Below, one piece after another: positions 20,333-32,621 of a stretch of 64,000 bases of DNA (the first letter of the stretch is position 1; every line of letters begins with the position of its first letter). The notes under the pieces are model-generated. The model had not been told where the DNA came from. It searched no databases and saw nothing but the letters and a program-made list of their open reading frames with translations. A program made the translations under genes and the position numbers. The stretch lies in the NCBI GenBank assembly GCA_015680685.1, contig MNCI01023425.1, positions 566,165-630,164 of the forward strand. The letters run 5' to 3'. Origin of the DNA: Gnetum montanum (taxonomy: Eukaryota > Streptophyta > Gnetopsida > Gnetales > Gnetaceae).

Positions 20333-21630
20333 ATAAAACATAAACTAAGAGTAGATCAGCCATTCTCCAAATTTCCAAATGTAAGAAAAGCTCATTTGGC
20401 CTATTTTTCTATTTGGCAAAACCATACTTTTCCTATTCAGGAAAGCCACATGTTTCTGTTACATGAAGTTTGAGATGAAAAAATTTCCATTCTTCCTATT
20501 TCCAAAATGGAAAAAGTTTAGTTTATCCTAGTTCAAGTGTAAGGTAATGCATGTTTTAAAAACCCTTGACTCTATTACCCAGAATTCAAAATGGAAAAGA
20601 TGCAATGTTCTCCATCTTCCAAATGGGATAAAACTCATTTGGCCCATTTTATTACTTGGCCAATTTGTAGCTTTCCTACTTAAGAAGGTGATGATCTCAC
20701 AGAGTTCAAGATGGATAAAATGGCTAGGAAGCCATTATTTAAAATGGACTAAAACTTATTTGGTGCTTTTCACTATTTGGCCATTTCACTATTTTATCAT
20801 TTCAAAAAGGCAATGTTTGCAACTTTTATAATTAAATGTTGTCCACATGTTATCTTCATCAGATCAACCATATTTATTACTTGTGTTTATATTACACAAA
20901 GTTCAAAGAAGGAAAAATGATGAAGAAGCTACTATTCAAATTTGATAATACCCATTTCTCGAAATTTCAGCATGTTAAGGCCAAAGTGAAATGGTTGTCA
21001 TTTTCTTCCTAGTTCACTAATGGCAATTTTGCCCACGTTGACTTCTTTCACCTACATTGGGCCTTCCAACAACAATTTTGAGCCTACAAAATTCACACTA
21101 GGGGTATAACACTCATGTTAGGGGTATGAAACCTATGCTATGATATAATATTCATACTAAAGTTGCTAGAAGCATGCTAGAGTTGCAAGACCACCACTAA
21201 AGCTAGAACAATATTGAAGTGCTAGTGGCATGCTAAAGTAATTGGAGCAATGTTGGGATGTAAGAGTTATATTCCCTAATGTTGGGCATAGGTGATGTTA
21301 CACCTCCCCATAGGTGTTCTAGCATAGAAAATGTTATACCCACCATAGAGCCCATGAAAATGTTAGTTTTAGCAATCCAAAAGGAATTTTAACACCCACA
21401 AGCCAAAATATAGGCATGATATGACTTTTGTTACTTAAGGATTGAGGCTTTGATTACTTATGAGGCATTTTTAGCCCCAGAAGCTAAAGTATGTAAAATT
21501 GCATCTCTCAAATTACAATATTCACATTTTACAATGAAATTTTAGCCTTTAATTTTGTGAGGTGAGGATTACAATGCAAAACAGTTACAAAATGAGTTTT
21601 CTTCATGGTATTTCATTAGATCCTCTTGTT
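20333..21630. repeat. Repeat family C, copy 1 (continuation after copy 3)
   Basis: This continues the tract interrupted at 14423. The block 21052-21620 matches 43378-43925 closely, with shared phrases 'gggccttccaacaacaat', 'aggcatgatatgacttttt' and 'ttatgaggcattttt'. No coding potential was found beyond chance frames at 20288-20473 and 20547-20831. The class is unknown; it may be the non-coding interior or LTR of an old element. Confidence 0.6.
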
Positions 21631-22580
21631 GGTGGCTTGAGGATTGACTTGAGAGGTATTGACAAAGAATACAAAATACCATTATAGATCCATCACCAAT
21701 GTCTCCTCTCTACACTTGATTCAGTAGTTTTGAACCATCCCAAAGAGTGCTTGTGATGATGGGATAAGGTTATGATGAGAAAATAATCATGAGGATTAAC
21801 AATACATTCTATAGGCTAACATCATGATTACAATATGGCATTAACATGTTGTACATGCAATAATTGTTCACATTTCATGCGTTGAAGTGTTGGTCACTTG
21901 GAAATGCATTTAAAGAACCAATGCTTCACTCCAAGGTTTCTTTGGCCAGTAGGATCCTTCTTTTGTATGTTTGAAGCCATTGGTTTATCTTTTGGTCTTC
22001 ATTGACCTTTTGACTTCTTGGCAATTTGCCTTCCCATTTTTTTGTGGGGTGAAACCTTCATTGGGTTTCTTTTCTAAGGATAGGTTTGATTTGGTTTTCT
22101 TGCTAAATGAGATCTATTAAATTTAGCAAACTCAATGGTTTTCCATTGAATGACATGTGTTATACTCAATGGACTTGCAAATGAATCATAATAAAGGGAT
22201 GTTATATGGTCACAATGCATGAGTGCTAGACATTGTTCATCATTGTTGTTTAAGATAAGGAAGGTTATAATTAGGCCATGAGGTTGGATTCAAGGAAAGG
22301 TAATGGGAATGAGGTGAAAAAGCACCCTTGGCACAATAGGAAAAACTCACTAAATCTTGTGCATTAAGGTGACGTGGTGACTTGCTACCATGATGAGTTG
22401 CACCCTCTAGATGACTTTAGGCTTCTTCTTGCAAGCACAACTCCAAAAGAATAAGAAACAAGACAAAGAAAACATGTTACATTATAATACATAAGGTAAT
22501 ATAAAATGATCAGAAAACTAGACTACCATAGTTTACAAAGTTTGAAAATTTCTCTACTATGCAAAAAGAGGTTATGTAGG
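21631..22580. other. No gene or repeat recognised
   Basis: AT-rich sequence between repeat C and the end of the Tat-like integrase. It could include the 3' untranslated part of that element. No LTR end was identified. Confidence 0.4.
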
Positions 22581-22639
22581 CTCACTTGTCATTGATCATT
22601 GATGTTGATTGTTGGTCTTCATAGGGTACATGTAGAAGG

Positions 22640-23640
22640 GCTTTAGATGAGAATGATTAATCTGATTTGCCAACTCATTCTCCTCCATGTTTGCTATCAT
22701 GAAGGCTCCATTGCCATATGCCTTAGTGATCAAGAAAGGTCCTTCTTAGTTGGTTGAGAATTTGTTTACATGCTTAAAAAAAAAATTTAGAACTAGGTCA
22801 CCTTATTTTATCGTATGCTTATTTAGGTTATGGTGGTGTTTCCTTTTTTTTTCCTCTCATAGTATCATTTGACATGAGCAAGCATTTACACTCATTGCTC
22901 CTCCATTGAGTCTACATCCATGATGTGTAACTTTTTATTCTGTTCATCATTGATGAAGTCTGGCAAGGCTTCTCAAAGTAATGGCACCTAAAATTGAAGA
23001 GGTAAAATAGCTTTAGACCATAAACTAGGCTATATGGGTTACACTAGTCATGGTTTGATAGGTTGTTCAGTAGGCCCAAAGCACATGGATGAGCTACTCA
23101 TGCCACTTGTGTTTACTATTGTTTAACAACTTTTTGAGCAAGTTTATGATGGACTTATTGCTTACTTTAGCTTGCCAATTGGCTTAGGGATAGTACAATG
23201 ATGAGAAGGAATGCTTAATGCCTAGGTCATGGAATTTTGTTTTTGTTTCTTAGCTACTAAATTGTTATTCATTTTTTGTGACTATGATCATATGTATACC
23301 AAAACAAGATACTTTGTTATCATGTATGGATCTACAAACATTTTGAGATGTTATCTTCCTTATAGGAATAGCTTCAATCCACTTGGTAAAGTATTTAGTT
23401 ATAGTGATGATAAAGCTATGCCTTTTGAAAGACTTAGGTGTTATAGGTCTAATGATATCTAACCCCCACTATTGAAATTACCAAGTAATCTGAGTGGTAT
23501 GTAACTTTGTCAATGATACATGTATAAGGTTGCTATGCCATTGGAAAGTATCACAAGTTTTGACCTTTGTTAGGTAGTCATTTTCCATATATAACAAGTA
23601 ATAGCCTATTCATCTAATCTTATCAACCATGGATCTAGGT
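22640..23640 (-). pseudogene. Tat-like Ty3/gypsy integrase relic
   Basis: Minus-strand translation, with stops and shifts, gives integrase landmarks in order. CDTFQWHSN comes from the end of the zinc-binding part. WGLDIIRPITP and KYFTKWIEAIPIR come from the core start, where the first catalytic Asp (usually TDYFTKW) is Lys. Next are HDLGIKHSFSSS, then WHE.LIHVLWAY with THIA.FMV, and EGPFLITKAYGNGAF with LANQINHSHLKPFYM, a typical gypsy C-terminal end near 22650. Integrase inserts element cDNA into the chromosome. This copy is dead. It is continuous in direction and order with the RNase H and RT relics to its right. Confidence 0.75.
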
Positions 23641-24192
23641 CATATATGTACCCCACATACACCCTTGTGAACTTACCCTAGGAATGTGTAAAATTTTGTT
23701 TTATACAAGCATACTAATAATATGCCATCATAGGACTATCGACATAATGTGTTATCACCTATGATGACATACTATTTTTATCATTTACATATAACATCCT
23801 TTTGAGTAGTAGTCAGGCCTTGTGAAGTTTCATCATGCATACGGTAAAACTTGATATTGTCATACTACTTCTTTATAGGAGAAATATGCACTAAAACTAC
23901 AAAGTTATTGTCAATGTTTTGCATGATGAAAATGGCATAGTCCATAGTTATAGAGGATAACTTTCTAAACAAATTTGGCATCACAATAATGGCTATCATT
24001 GTCATGGGATTAGCTATGGTATTCTCATTTCTATATACATATTGGATATCAATCTCTATAAATTATTTTAGTAATTTCGTTCCTAGGTCATAGTAAGGTT
24101 GCAAATGTTTGATTTTACATGCATAAACCTTGGTTGCTTGATTTACCATAACTTGTGAATTATCTTTGATCATTAAGAATTTGATTCATAGA

Positions 24193-24522
24193 TTATGAGC
24201 TACCATTATCCCCCTTGATCAAATCCTCATACTCTACTACATTGTCAGTACATGAAAATTTGAAATGGTAAGTGAAGGGTTGAATTTCACCAAATGGAAA
24301 TGTTATAATGGTAGTGAGACTAGCCCCATGGGTAGTTGAAGCTCCATAAAAGTGCATGATTACCTCATATCCTTTGGATATATTGCTAATAATGTTGATA
24401 TATTTCTTAGGGAATTCAAGTTCTATGGTTGCATGGTCTTCTATTGGTGAAATACTGAGTTGTGCAGCTATAGCTTGACCTTTCATTAATGCTTGGGAAA
24501 TGTAATTAATGACAAACTCCAC
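24193..24522 (-). pseudogene. RNase H relic (archaeal-like type of Tat elements)
   Basis: The frame includes HFYGASTTHGASLTTIITFP, a GEIQPFTYHFKF stretch and CTDNVVEYEDLI. That is the (D)GAS..GAG....P.GE....F...TNN.AEYEAL pattern of the extra RNase H carried by Tat-lineage plant gypsy elements. The first Asp appears as Tyr, and Glu of AEYEA is retained. It lies between RT (right) and integrase (left), as expected for this lineage. The frame ends soon after the motif. Confidence 0.7.
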
Positions 24523-24599
24523 TGTTATGGCTTTCCATTGGGCTATATGAATACTTCCATAGATATTGGTTGTTAAGGCTCTAAGTACATTATCTTTGT

Positions 24600-26090
24600 A
24601 GATAACATTAACTTGGCTCCTAAATAGGTAGTGCCTCCACTTCTTTCATGAAAAGACTAGAGCTAGGTAATACTTCTCTACTTTGATGTATTGAGTCTCA
24701 TGGAAAACTAATGCATGACTTAGGTAGTATGTAGTTAACTCCACTCCATCATCTCATTTTTGATAAAGTAGGAAGGTAATAGACATGTTAGAGATAGCAA
24801 GGTAGATGTAAAAATTCCTATCCTCTTGAAAAGGGCAGATTGTTAGTAGTTGTGCCAACTCTTGCTTAAGGTTTTCAAAGGCTTCTTAACGTTAATTTGT
24901 CCACTGATAGTGAACTCCTTTCTTAAGTAAGTGTTGCATGAATTGAGCTTATTCATAAGCCTAATGATAAACTTATGGATAAATTGTAACCTACGTTACA
25001 ATCCTTGAAGTTCCTTAAGGTTAGTTGGTGCTTCCAAGTTGGATATGGTCTTAACCTTATCAAGGTCAAGAAATATTCTCACTTTAGATACTACAAAGCC
25101 AAGCATCTTACTATTTTTGACACCAAAGATACACTTCTTAGAGTTAAGCCTAAGTTCATACTTGAGGCATCATTTAAGCACACAATCAAGATAATATGCA
25201 TGATTATTAGTCAATTTAGACTTAATGGCTATATCGTCTACATAATCGTTGAGAAAACTTAGGATATAGTCACTATAGATATATGTCATTACTCTTTGAT
25301 AGATTGCTTTTAGATTCTTTAGGTCAAAGGACATCATAGTATAGCAAAAGGTACCCCAATAAGGCATGAAGGTTTTACTAAGTTGATGTTCTAGGTTAAT
25401 CCTAATTTGGTTGTATTCTAAGAACCCATTCATAAAGGAAAACAAGGCATGTGCAACCATAGGATCAATGAGTTGGTCAATACTAGGCAAAAGGAAATTT
25501 TGTTTGATAGTAGCCTTATTTAGATCTCAGAAATTAATGAAAATGCATATACTTCCATTTTTCCTAGGCACTAACACTATGTTGGATCCTCATTTTATGT
25601 AATCAACAACTCTAATGAAACCAAATTTGTATAGTTTTGTGATTTCATCATGAACTACTAGGGCAAAATCAAGTTTAATCTTATGAACTTTTTGCTTAAT
25701 TGGTCTAATGCTAAGATCAAGTATGATGTTATGTTGGTCTAAGCATGGGTTAAGACCTATCATATCTTCATATGACTAGGAAAAGACTTTAATGTTGTCT
25801 TGTAGGACCTTGGTGATGTCTTGACCCTGTTGAGGTTCCAATGAGGAACTTAGTTTTAGGGTTTTCTTCTCACCATTATTTTTCATTATAGGAAACTCAG
25901 CTAAAGAATCTTTGGTAATGTCACTGGAATTTAGGTCAAGGGTTTTGAATAGGTATTTAGGCCACTCTATAGGTTTCTAGTTTGAGGCTATATGGTCAAC
26001 AAGACTCTTGGGCTTAAGATCTAGGCAATGAAGTTCAATGCATCCTTCAACATCACCATCAGATCCATTTGGGTTCAACGGTAAGGTGAT
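24600..26090 (-). pseudogene. Tat-like Ty3/gypsy reverse transcriptase relic
   Basis: From about 26090 leftwards one frame runs with few interruptions. It includes SYEDMIGLNPCLDQHNIILD, IRPIKQKVHKIKLDFAL, LVPRKNGSICIF, LPSIDQLIDPMVAHALFSFM, WGTFCYTMMSFDLKNLKAIY and the active-site motif YVDD with DIAIKSK (25250-25220). FGVKNSKMLGFVVSK and a thumb/connection segment follow to about 24600. This copies element RNA to DNA. Stops fall mostly at expected Trp, Arg or Gln codons (for example SYED preceded by TAG where TGG is usual), consistent with C-to-T decay. The catalytic core is readable but not open over its full length. Confidence 0.8.
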
Positions 26091-26099
26091 TTACTTCCA

Positions 26100-27399
26100 A
26101 GTGTTCATACTCCAAATCCTACATGTCAACCCTAAGCACATTAAGTGGTACATAGGTAAAAATGAGTAAATAATGTCAAAATGATATAAAATATCTTAGT
26201 AACCATGTAAAAATAAGCCATTTCAATTTCTAATAAAATGCAAACAAGGTCAACCAAGGCTATAATAGGTAGGTGGAGATAAATAAGATCAAATCAAGGC
26301 CACATCACATCAAATAAAGGTCAAACAAGATCAAAAAAATTGAAGCATCATGAAAGTATAAACAATAAGGTTAAATATGATCAACTGAGGTTACATTTTT
26401 GCTAGTTTTAAGCTTTAGTGGGCCATGGTGCTAGTTTAAGGCCTTGGTAGGCCATGGTTAGATGGTGTCAAATGATGATAAAAGATGATCAAGCCTCATC
26501 ATTTAACACCAATCAAAGTCTAAATAAAGGTCAATAGAAGTTATAATAGAGAGAATAAAGGTAAATGCCATGAAAATGAAGTATGTAGAGACTAAATAAG
26601 GTCAATAATGCATAATAAGATCAAAATATATTGAAACATCATGAAATAAGATCAAATCAACCAAAGTGAAATGCATGTGGTAAAACATGCTCATTATTAA
26701 TCAAATAGGGTTAGATTTTACCAGTTTTAGACCTTAGCGGGTCATAGTATAAGGCTACAAAGTTGACATGTGTGTTTAGGGATCTATGGAGGCTGTTTTG
26801 GGTAAAAAATAAATATTTTTTGGGCATCCACATTGGAGCCATGCTAGCTAGCATGGGTGGAATGATTGCTAGCATGGATGGGATGATTAAGGGGTTTCCC
26901 AAGTTGATTTGGAGTAAACTTTTAACTTTTGATGACTTGTATGACTAACACAATGGAATGGGGAAGTAAATAGGCCATTTCTGACATTGATTTCAACCTA
27001 GATACCCTCATTGAGTCCTCGAACTATCATCCACACTAAAGCAACACTAGCCAACATGGCCCTAGTGTGGCTACTAAGAGAAAAGTGTTTCATGGCATCT
27101 AGAGAATCAAAATTGATGTTCTATAGTCTTGCTAGGATAGTGTTGGGTCAAAACTATCAAAATTGGCCAATTTGGAGGTTAAAACTTACAAAAAAGTAGG
27201 TTGTAACGCCATACACCTCAGAGCCATGCTGGCCAGTGTAGATGGAGGGGGTGTCAATATGGCTAGCCTAGATCTGGATTATTACAAGGTCAAAACAAGG
27301 TTAAATTGCAACCAAATATAGGTTTTTACAATTGGATGCTCACTAGTCAAGTTTTAAGGCTACTTGAAGGGTGTTTTTCATGTAGAATCTTGTTGGAGA
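26100..27399. other. Unclassified spacer left of family A copy 2
   Basis: Non-coding, rich in 'aaggtcaa', 'agatcaa' and in a phrase like 'gctagttttaagctttagt' followed by GGGCCATGG, seen near 26400, 26430 and 26719. The same phrase family continues at 33419-33510 on the other side of copy 2, so both flanks were once contiguous. Frames at 26763 and 27011 look like chance. Confidence 0.45.
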
Positions 27400-27796
27400 C
27401 CTCACCAATGCTAAGGCCACTGCACCCTCAAACTCAGCACAAGTCCAACCCTGTGGGGAACCCTTATCTTTGAACCCAACACCTCATGTAACTTCATCAG
27501 GGCCACCAACTCACACTCCAACAACAATATGACCCAATGAACACAGTTTTGGAGAGCGACAACCCAATCCTTGCATACCATCTAATGGTCCCAAATATCA
27601 TAGTGGGTCAACTCGTTATCCAGGAAATACATCATATAAATCACCCCACTATGCTCATTATAATCAAGTGTGTGAACCTCGATGGGGTAAGTATGGCCAA
27701 GCCCCAATACTTCCAACATGCAAGGATCCTCATCTTCCATTTATTAATCCTTGCCATCCTCAACTGTTTAATTATGGGGGATACCCCCCATTTTAA
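27400..27796 (+). pseudogene. Family A gag C-terminal fragment, copy 2
   Basis: The reading frame ends YGQAPILPTCKDPHLPFIN...NYGGYPPF with TAA at 27794, matching the ends of copies 1 and 3. Only the Pro/Gln-rich tail is present. The DP.LPFIN...YPPF peptide is therefore conserved in all three copies and marks the Gag C-terminus. Confidence 0.65.
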
Positions 27797-28139
27797 TAAC
27801 AAGAAGGATTAATAAATGTTTTTCATTTTTCTTTAATTTTGCAGCTTTTTGTTTTTCAGTTTTTCATTTTTCAACTTCTTGTTTTATCTTTTTGTCCTTT
27901 TACATTTTTTATAATTAATCGTGTCTATGAATAAAACACTCATGTGGGATCGTTGGTTGAGGTGCGTTCTATGTTATTAAGTCATGAGTGATCAATTATT
28001 TGGAACAATGAGCCCATTACACCCACTCATCCACTCGACAAATAAGAGGTTCTGATCAAGGGTACAGTGATATTCTTAACATTTTTAAAAGTTAAAATTA
28101 ATTTTGTGTTCATTATACCCAAAATGAAGAAGAAGGGAC

Positions 28140-28880
28140 CAAGAGGGAATGATTAGGGTGTGACATCAAGGGGACTTACGGATTCTCTTTGGTGACATCT
28201 GTGGGAGTTATCATGTAACTTGGTTGTACTAAGATCCTTGTAGATCTAATGAAAAATAGAAGTAAGAGTAATCAAAAGGGCACTCAGAAATCCAATGTTG
28301 TTCTAGGGGATCCCACTGGAAAGACATGCATCCATGCCTAAAGGTTGGTAGCTTCTCTGGATTCAGTATTCAAAAAAAGAAAAAAGAAAAAAAGAAGAAG
28401 AGAAAAAGAAAAGTGCCACAAAACAAAAATCACTCTTCCCTTGAACAAAATGCCAAGTAATCGTATGCCTTGTTATTATGGTACTCTCATAGTTGTTCAT
28501 CATGGGATGAAACAATGTGATGTCATTGATTAGAAGGATGGACTTGGTCCTGATCTTGGAACGATGGGTTAATGACACCTTAATCATGATTTTCATGCAG
28601 GATTCACTGTGCCCTAGGTCAGTTACAGCATGTCCCAATCTCTACAATCCCTTTCTATAGTTTGTCTCATCTCACTTTTCGTGTAATTGTAGCTCCTGTT
28701 GTGTGTAACATAGAATTCTTACCTCATTCCAGTGATATTTACATGTGTGTGTTTTATGGAATTAGTGCAGATTACATTTAACCCTTCTAGTGCCCATGAA
28801 CACTTTAAGTGTGGTTACACAAGGGCATTATAGGTTAGAACCTGCTTTGGGGAGGATCCACTTGTGTAATTTTTTATAAT
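28140..28880 (+). other. Conserved non-coding block between gag and ORF2, copy 2
   Basis: Counterpart of 5640-6430 and 16060-16800 in the opposite orientation. The minus-strand open frame 28363-28638 (LGHAVTDLGHSE to RHTITWHFVQ, TTG-initiated) corresponds to the antisense frames in the other copies. A purine-rich run lies at 28373-28412. Confidence 0.6.
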
Positions 28881-29185
28881 CTTCACTTGTGACATAGCTC
28901 ACACAAAACATTTTTTACCCTCAGCATAATTTTCAAATGATTTTCTTTCCCTACTATTATCCCTCTAAATTTCAATGTTCCTATGTACCATTACATAGCC
29001 TTTTTCTCACATCCAAGGTTTTATTGATAAAATCCATACCATTATCATTAATATTGCCTTTCGAATTAATGGAATTACCCTAGAACCCCTTGATAATAGC
29101 CCAATATCCTCAATTTACAACGTTGATTTCAAAACAATCCTTAAAAAATTTGGTGTTCTTGTGGTGCCCTATGTCCCTAGGACAT

Positions 29186-29244
29186 GATATCGTGGTCGAC
29201 ATGATATTGCGTACGCGAGATCGCATCCCTGTAACCTATAAATA
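29186..29244 (+). promoter_or_regulatory. Internal U3-like promoter module of copy 2
   Basis: GATATC at 29186-29191 and GATATT at 29203-29208 are followed by GCGTACGCGAGATC and by CTATAAATA at 29236-29244. ORF2 starts 448 bases after the TATA. The spacing and motifs parallel the LTR promoter at 32648-32693. Confidence 0.5.
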
Positions 29245-29691
29245 TGTGACCCCCCTATGACACTTAGCATCATTTTTTCCATTCACACGAGGGAGTTTTT
29301 AAATTTTTTCTCTATGAAATGCGATTGAGAGACCCTTGCTTTTCTAACTATATCTCGCTCACTGGTACTCCAATTTTAATTCCATATGAACCTGCTTGAA
29401 CCAGAAGTGTTCAACTTAGTCATGGGGGAGGGACATCTATCGAAAAGAACCTAATTTTTTTGGAATTTACCATTGCCCAAAGGACATCATTTAGGGTAAT
29501 TAACTATAACACTTAGAATAATTGTGCCTAAAAATCATTTAATCCTTAGGTATATCGGGAAATTAAAATGGGAAACCACCTAAGTCACAGGATAAGATAT
29601 GATAAGATAAGATCATTAATTAAGGAAAGTAGTAAGGTATAACCTAACTTTAAAAATAACCTTGCTAACACTTAGCCTCGTGTGATTGTAG

Positions 29692-32457
29692 ATGGCCTTG
29701 AAATGTGGACAACAGGAAGGTCCTTCTCAAGGTGGAAGCAAACGACCTTGGAGAGGTGGAAGATAAGATCCTACTAGACAACATGTAAAATAGGAGGAAT
29801 AATCATTTAGCATTCATCAAGAAGATCCTCCTACTGTACGGTCTGGGCAGGTAGAAGGAGGAGCTTCTACAACACCTCAACATGGACAACAGCTCACGTT
29901 GCTCCAAGATTGTGTTGAAGCCATCCACGAGAAGTCCACATTCATTGCAGTGATTATGGAGTTGAACTTTGAATCATTTATAGAGTTCACTCCTAAGGCC
30001 ATTAGGGATCACCTCAAAGGGTCTCCCTTATGGCCTATCCTCTCTAAAAGTGGTGCCTAGTACCTAGGAGAGATGTACCAATTTTGTCACAATAGGGAGT
30101 AAGGTACCATTGTTAATATTTGTGGTGTGAAAGTTGACTTCTCCATGTAGGCCATTTTTGAGGTGTTAAAAATTTTGAATACAAGGCCCAAAGTTGCTCA
30201 GTTGTCCACTCGTTCAGACCCCAATGTGCAAAAGGATTGGTTGGAAAGGGCTTATGGCAGAGATAAACATTTGGTGAGTTGACGATGGAAGAGAGGATTT
30301 ACTTTAAAATTGGAACATATCACCTCTTCCCCACAAAGGTCCTGAAAAGAATATCAACGTATGTGGCTAGAGGATGTGTAGTGCTAATGGGAAAGGTTAA
30401 CGCTAACCTAACCCATCTATATTTAACAAAGATCTTCAGGTGATTCAAGGAATGGAAGATAGGGAAGATGGCGCTACCTTTCCCTTGTCTTATCAGAAAG
30501 CTTTGCTAATGTGCTAGTATTTAGGGGTACACCAATGATTTCCTCCACAAAGCCCAAACTATTTCATATGCTGAATTGCTAAAGGTGCCAGCTCCAAGGA
30601 AAAGCACTTGCAAAGAACTAGAACCAGAACAAGAAGAAGAACAAATGGTTGGACCAACTGCAACTCAACTTGCAGGACCTAACCAACCTCCAAGCATGGG
30701 TCCTAGCCAAAAATAGGAAGCAGGGCCCAGCACAAGCTAGGATCAGCAGCTACTGTAAGACTACAGACCATCGATGAGCCATCTTAGGGCCATCACTGAG
30801 ATGGTCAGTTGGGGAAGCCATGATGACGCAAACCTCTTCTGTGTCATCAATGATGCCATTTAGCCTACTATTTTATTGGATTACACAAGGAGAAAAGTAT
30901 CTATTCACATAGAAGGAGGAGAAAGTAGATGGTCACAACAGATCTCAGGAAACGTGGCATCTTGCCAAGTGCAATTAGAAACTGGTGAAGCGGCCACCAT
31001 GGTGGTTGTGCAACACTAGAATACCACGGGAGTTGAAGAAGTGGTCATGGACCACATCAAAGAATCCTTCAAAATACCTATTGTGCCACTGGTAGATTTC
31101 ATAGGAGCATGAGATGCTCAAACTTTGGCTAGAACCTCAATGACTCTTGCGGAACATGAGGATGTGCTTGATTGATTGTTTCAAACAGGGCAAGTAATGA
31201 CATCCCTAAGTATGTTACAACAATTCAGTTAGATCTCATTTCCACAAAGAGGAAGTTGGTCTTAACAGAAGTGATGGACGAGCATGCTGAAGCTGAAGTG
31301 CAGAAACTACAAGAGAAACTCGTGGCTTTACAAGCAGCACAAGGGGAACCTCTACAATTTGTTCCTATAGACTAGCTAGATAATTTTAGAACTAAGAAAA
31401 TAACCAAGCTAATAGTGGAGAATAAAAGGATGGTTGATGAAAAAGAGAAGGCTATTTAGGATGCCTCCGCAGCACAGGCACAAACTCATGCGCATATCAA
31501 GGCACTCAAGGCCTTACAAGAAGAAAAAAAGCAGCTGGTTGCAGAAAAATTTTAGTTGACCACTATGGAAAAGTAGAAGAACGTTCTCAAGGAACACTTC
31601 CATGAATTACAAGAACAATTCATCTGGGTCAACCAAGATGTAAGCCATTGAGCCAGAGAAAATCAAACCCTCTTGATGCAAGAGGTATGCACCATTCGTT
31701 AACAGTCAACTATTGAGATATGGGAAAATGAGGAAAAATGACATGAGAAGTTGAAGGAGCACTTCTGTAATCAGGTGGGGATGTATAAATAGATCCTTGA
31801 AAAGGAGATCCATATGGCCAAGGCCCAAATCAACACTATTAGTGCTCAACACACTGACTGGCGGGCCATATTGGACACATATGCCTTCGCCCATCAAGCA
31901 GAAGTTAAGAGCCAGGACCTGCAGATTTAGGATCTGATAGAGTACATGGATTTGGAAAATTTCTGTATGCCAACCTTGCCATGTTAATAGTAGGATGCTT
32001 GAGGATAAAGCTCAAGCAGTAGGTAGCAACCACCCACATAAAATACGAAGTAGAATTTGTAGAGCGTAAGAAGCTATTGGAAAAACTAGAAGTTGCAAAT
32101 TTTGAACTTGAGATGGTGAAAGCTAGCTACCAAGGATAGAAAGGTGTCACAATAGACTTGGCTTGACAACTAGTAGACTTTCATGAGTACAAGGATAAAG
32201 CCACAGCCTATGAGGAGGAACGACGGGTGTTCGCGGCTTGGTATGTCAAGGCCAATCAAATGTTTTTGTAACTACCCTATCTATGGGAAGTGCTAACTCT
32301 ATCAAACATTGGAACATTAGCATAGATAGCACACAACCCTCAAACTAAAGAGGAGAAGCTCCAGGCCATACTTCAATGCTATCAAGCCTCAAAACCTGGA
32401 GTATAAGACAAAGGGAAGGCACCAATGGAGGAGCCACTGCCACATAGAACTACATGA
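29692..32457 (+). pseudogene. Family A ORF2, copy 2
   Basis: The start is ATG at 29692 (MALKCGQQEGPSQGG) and the end is TGA at 32455-32457 after DKGKAPMEEPLPHRTT. For nearly 600 bases the frame holds with only point stops: the Gln/Gly-rich N-terminus, AIHEKSTFIAVIMELNFESF, FTPKAIRDH and the GTIVNICGVKVDFS region. A shift near 30270 moves to YHLFPTKVLKRISTYVARG. Then come a Glu-rich linker (ELEPEQEEEQM), a middle region with QLETGEAATMVVVQH, and a long charged coiled-coil region (31170-32200). Because the same start, order and tail occur in copy 1, this is a real family gene and not chance. The function is unknown; the coiled coil suggests self-association or RNP/particle binding. Confidence 0.65.
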
Positions 32458-32612
32458 GTTTCAAAATTTTTGTAAATGTAGAACATTCTGTGTGTTGTGT
32501 CTTTGTTTTGTTTTCATTCCACACTATGACATAATCCCATTCTTCTCTCTAATAATCCTATACCTATCCACTGTGTAATCATTGTAACTTGAGGATGAAT
32601 TTTCATTCAGTT

Positions 32613-32621
32613 ATGGGGGTA
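32613..32621 (+). other. Polypurine tract of copy 2
   Basis: ATGGGGGTA immediately precedes the 3' LTR start TGATGAG. Confidence 0.7.
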
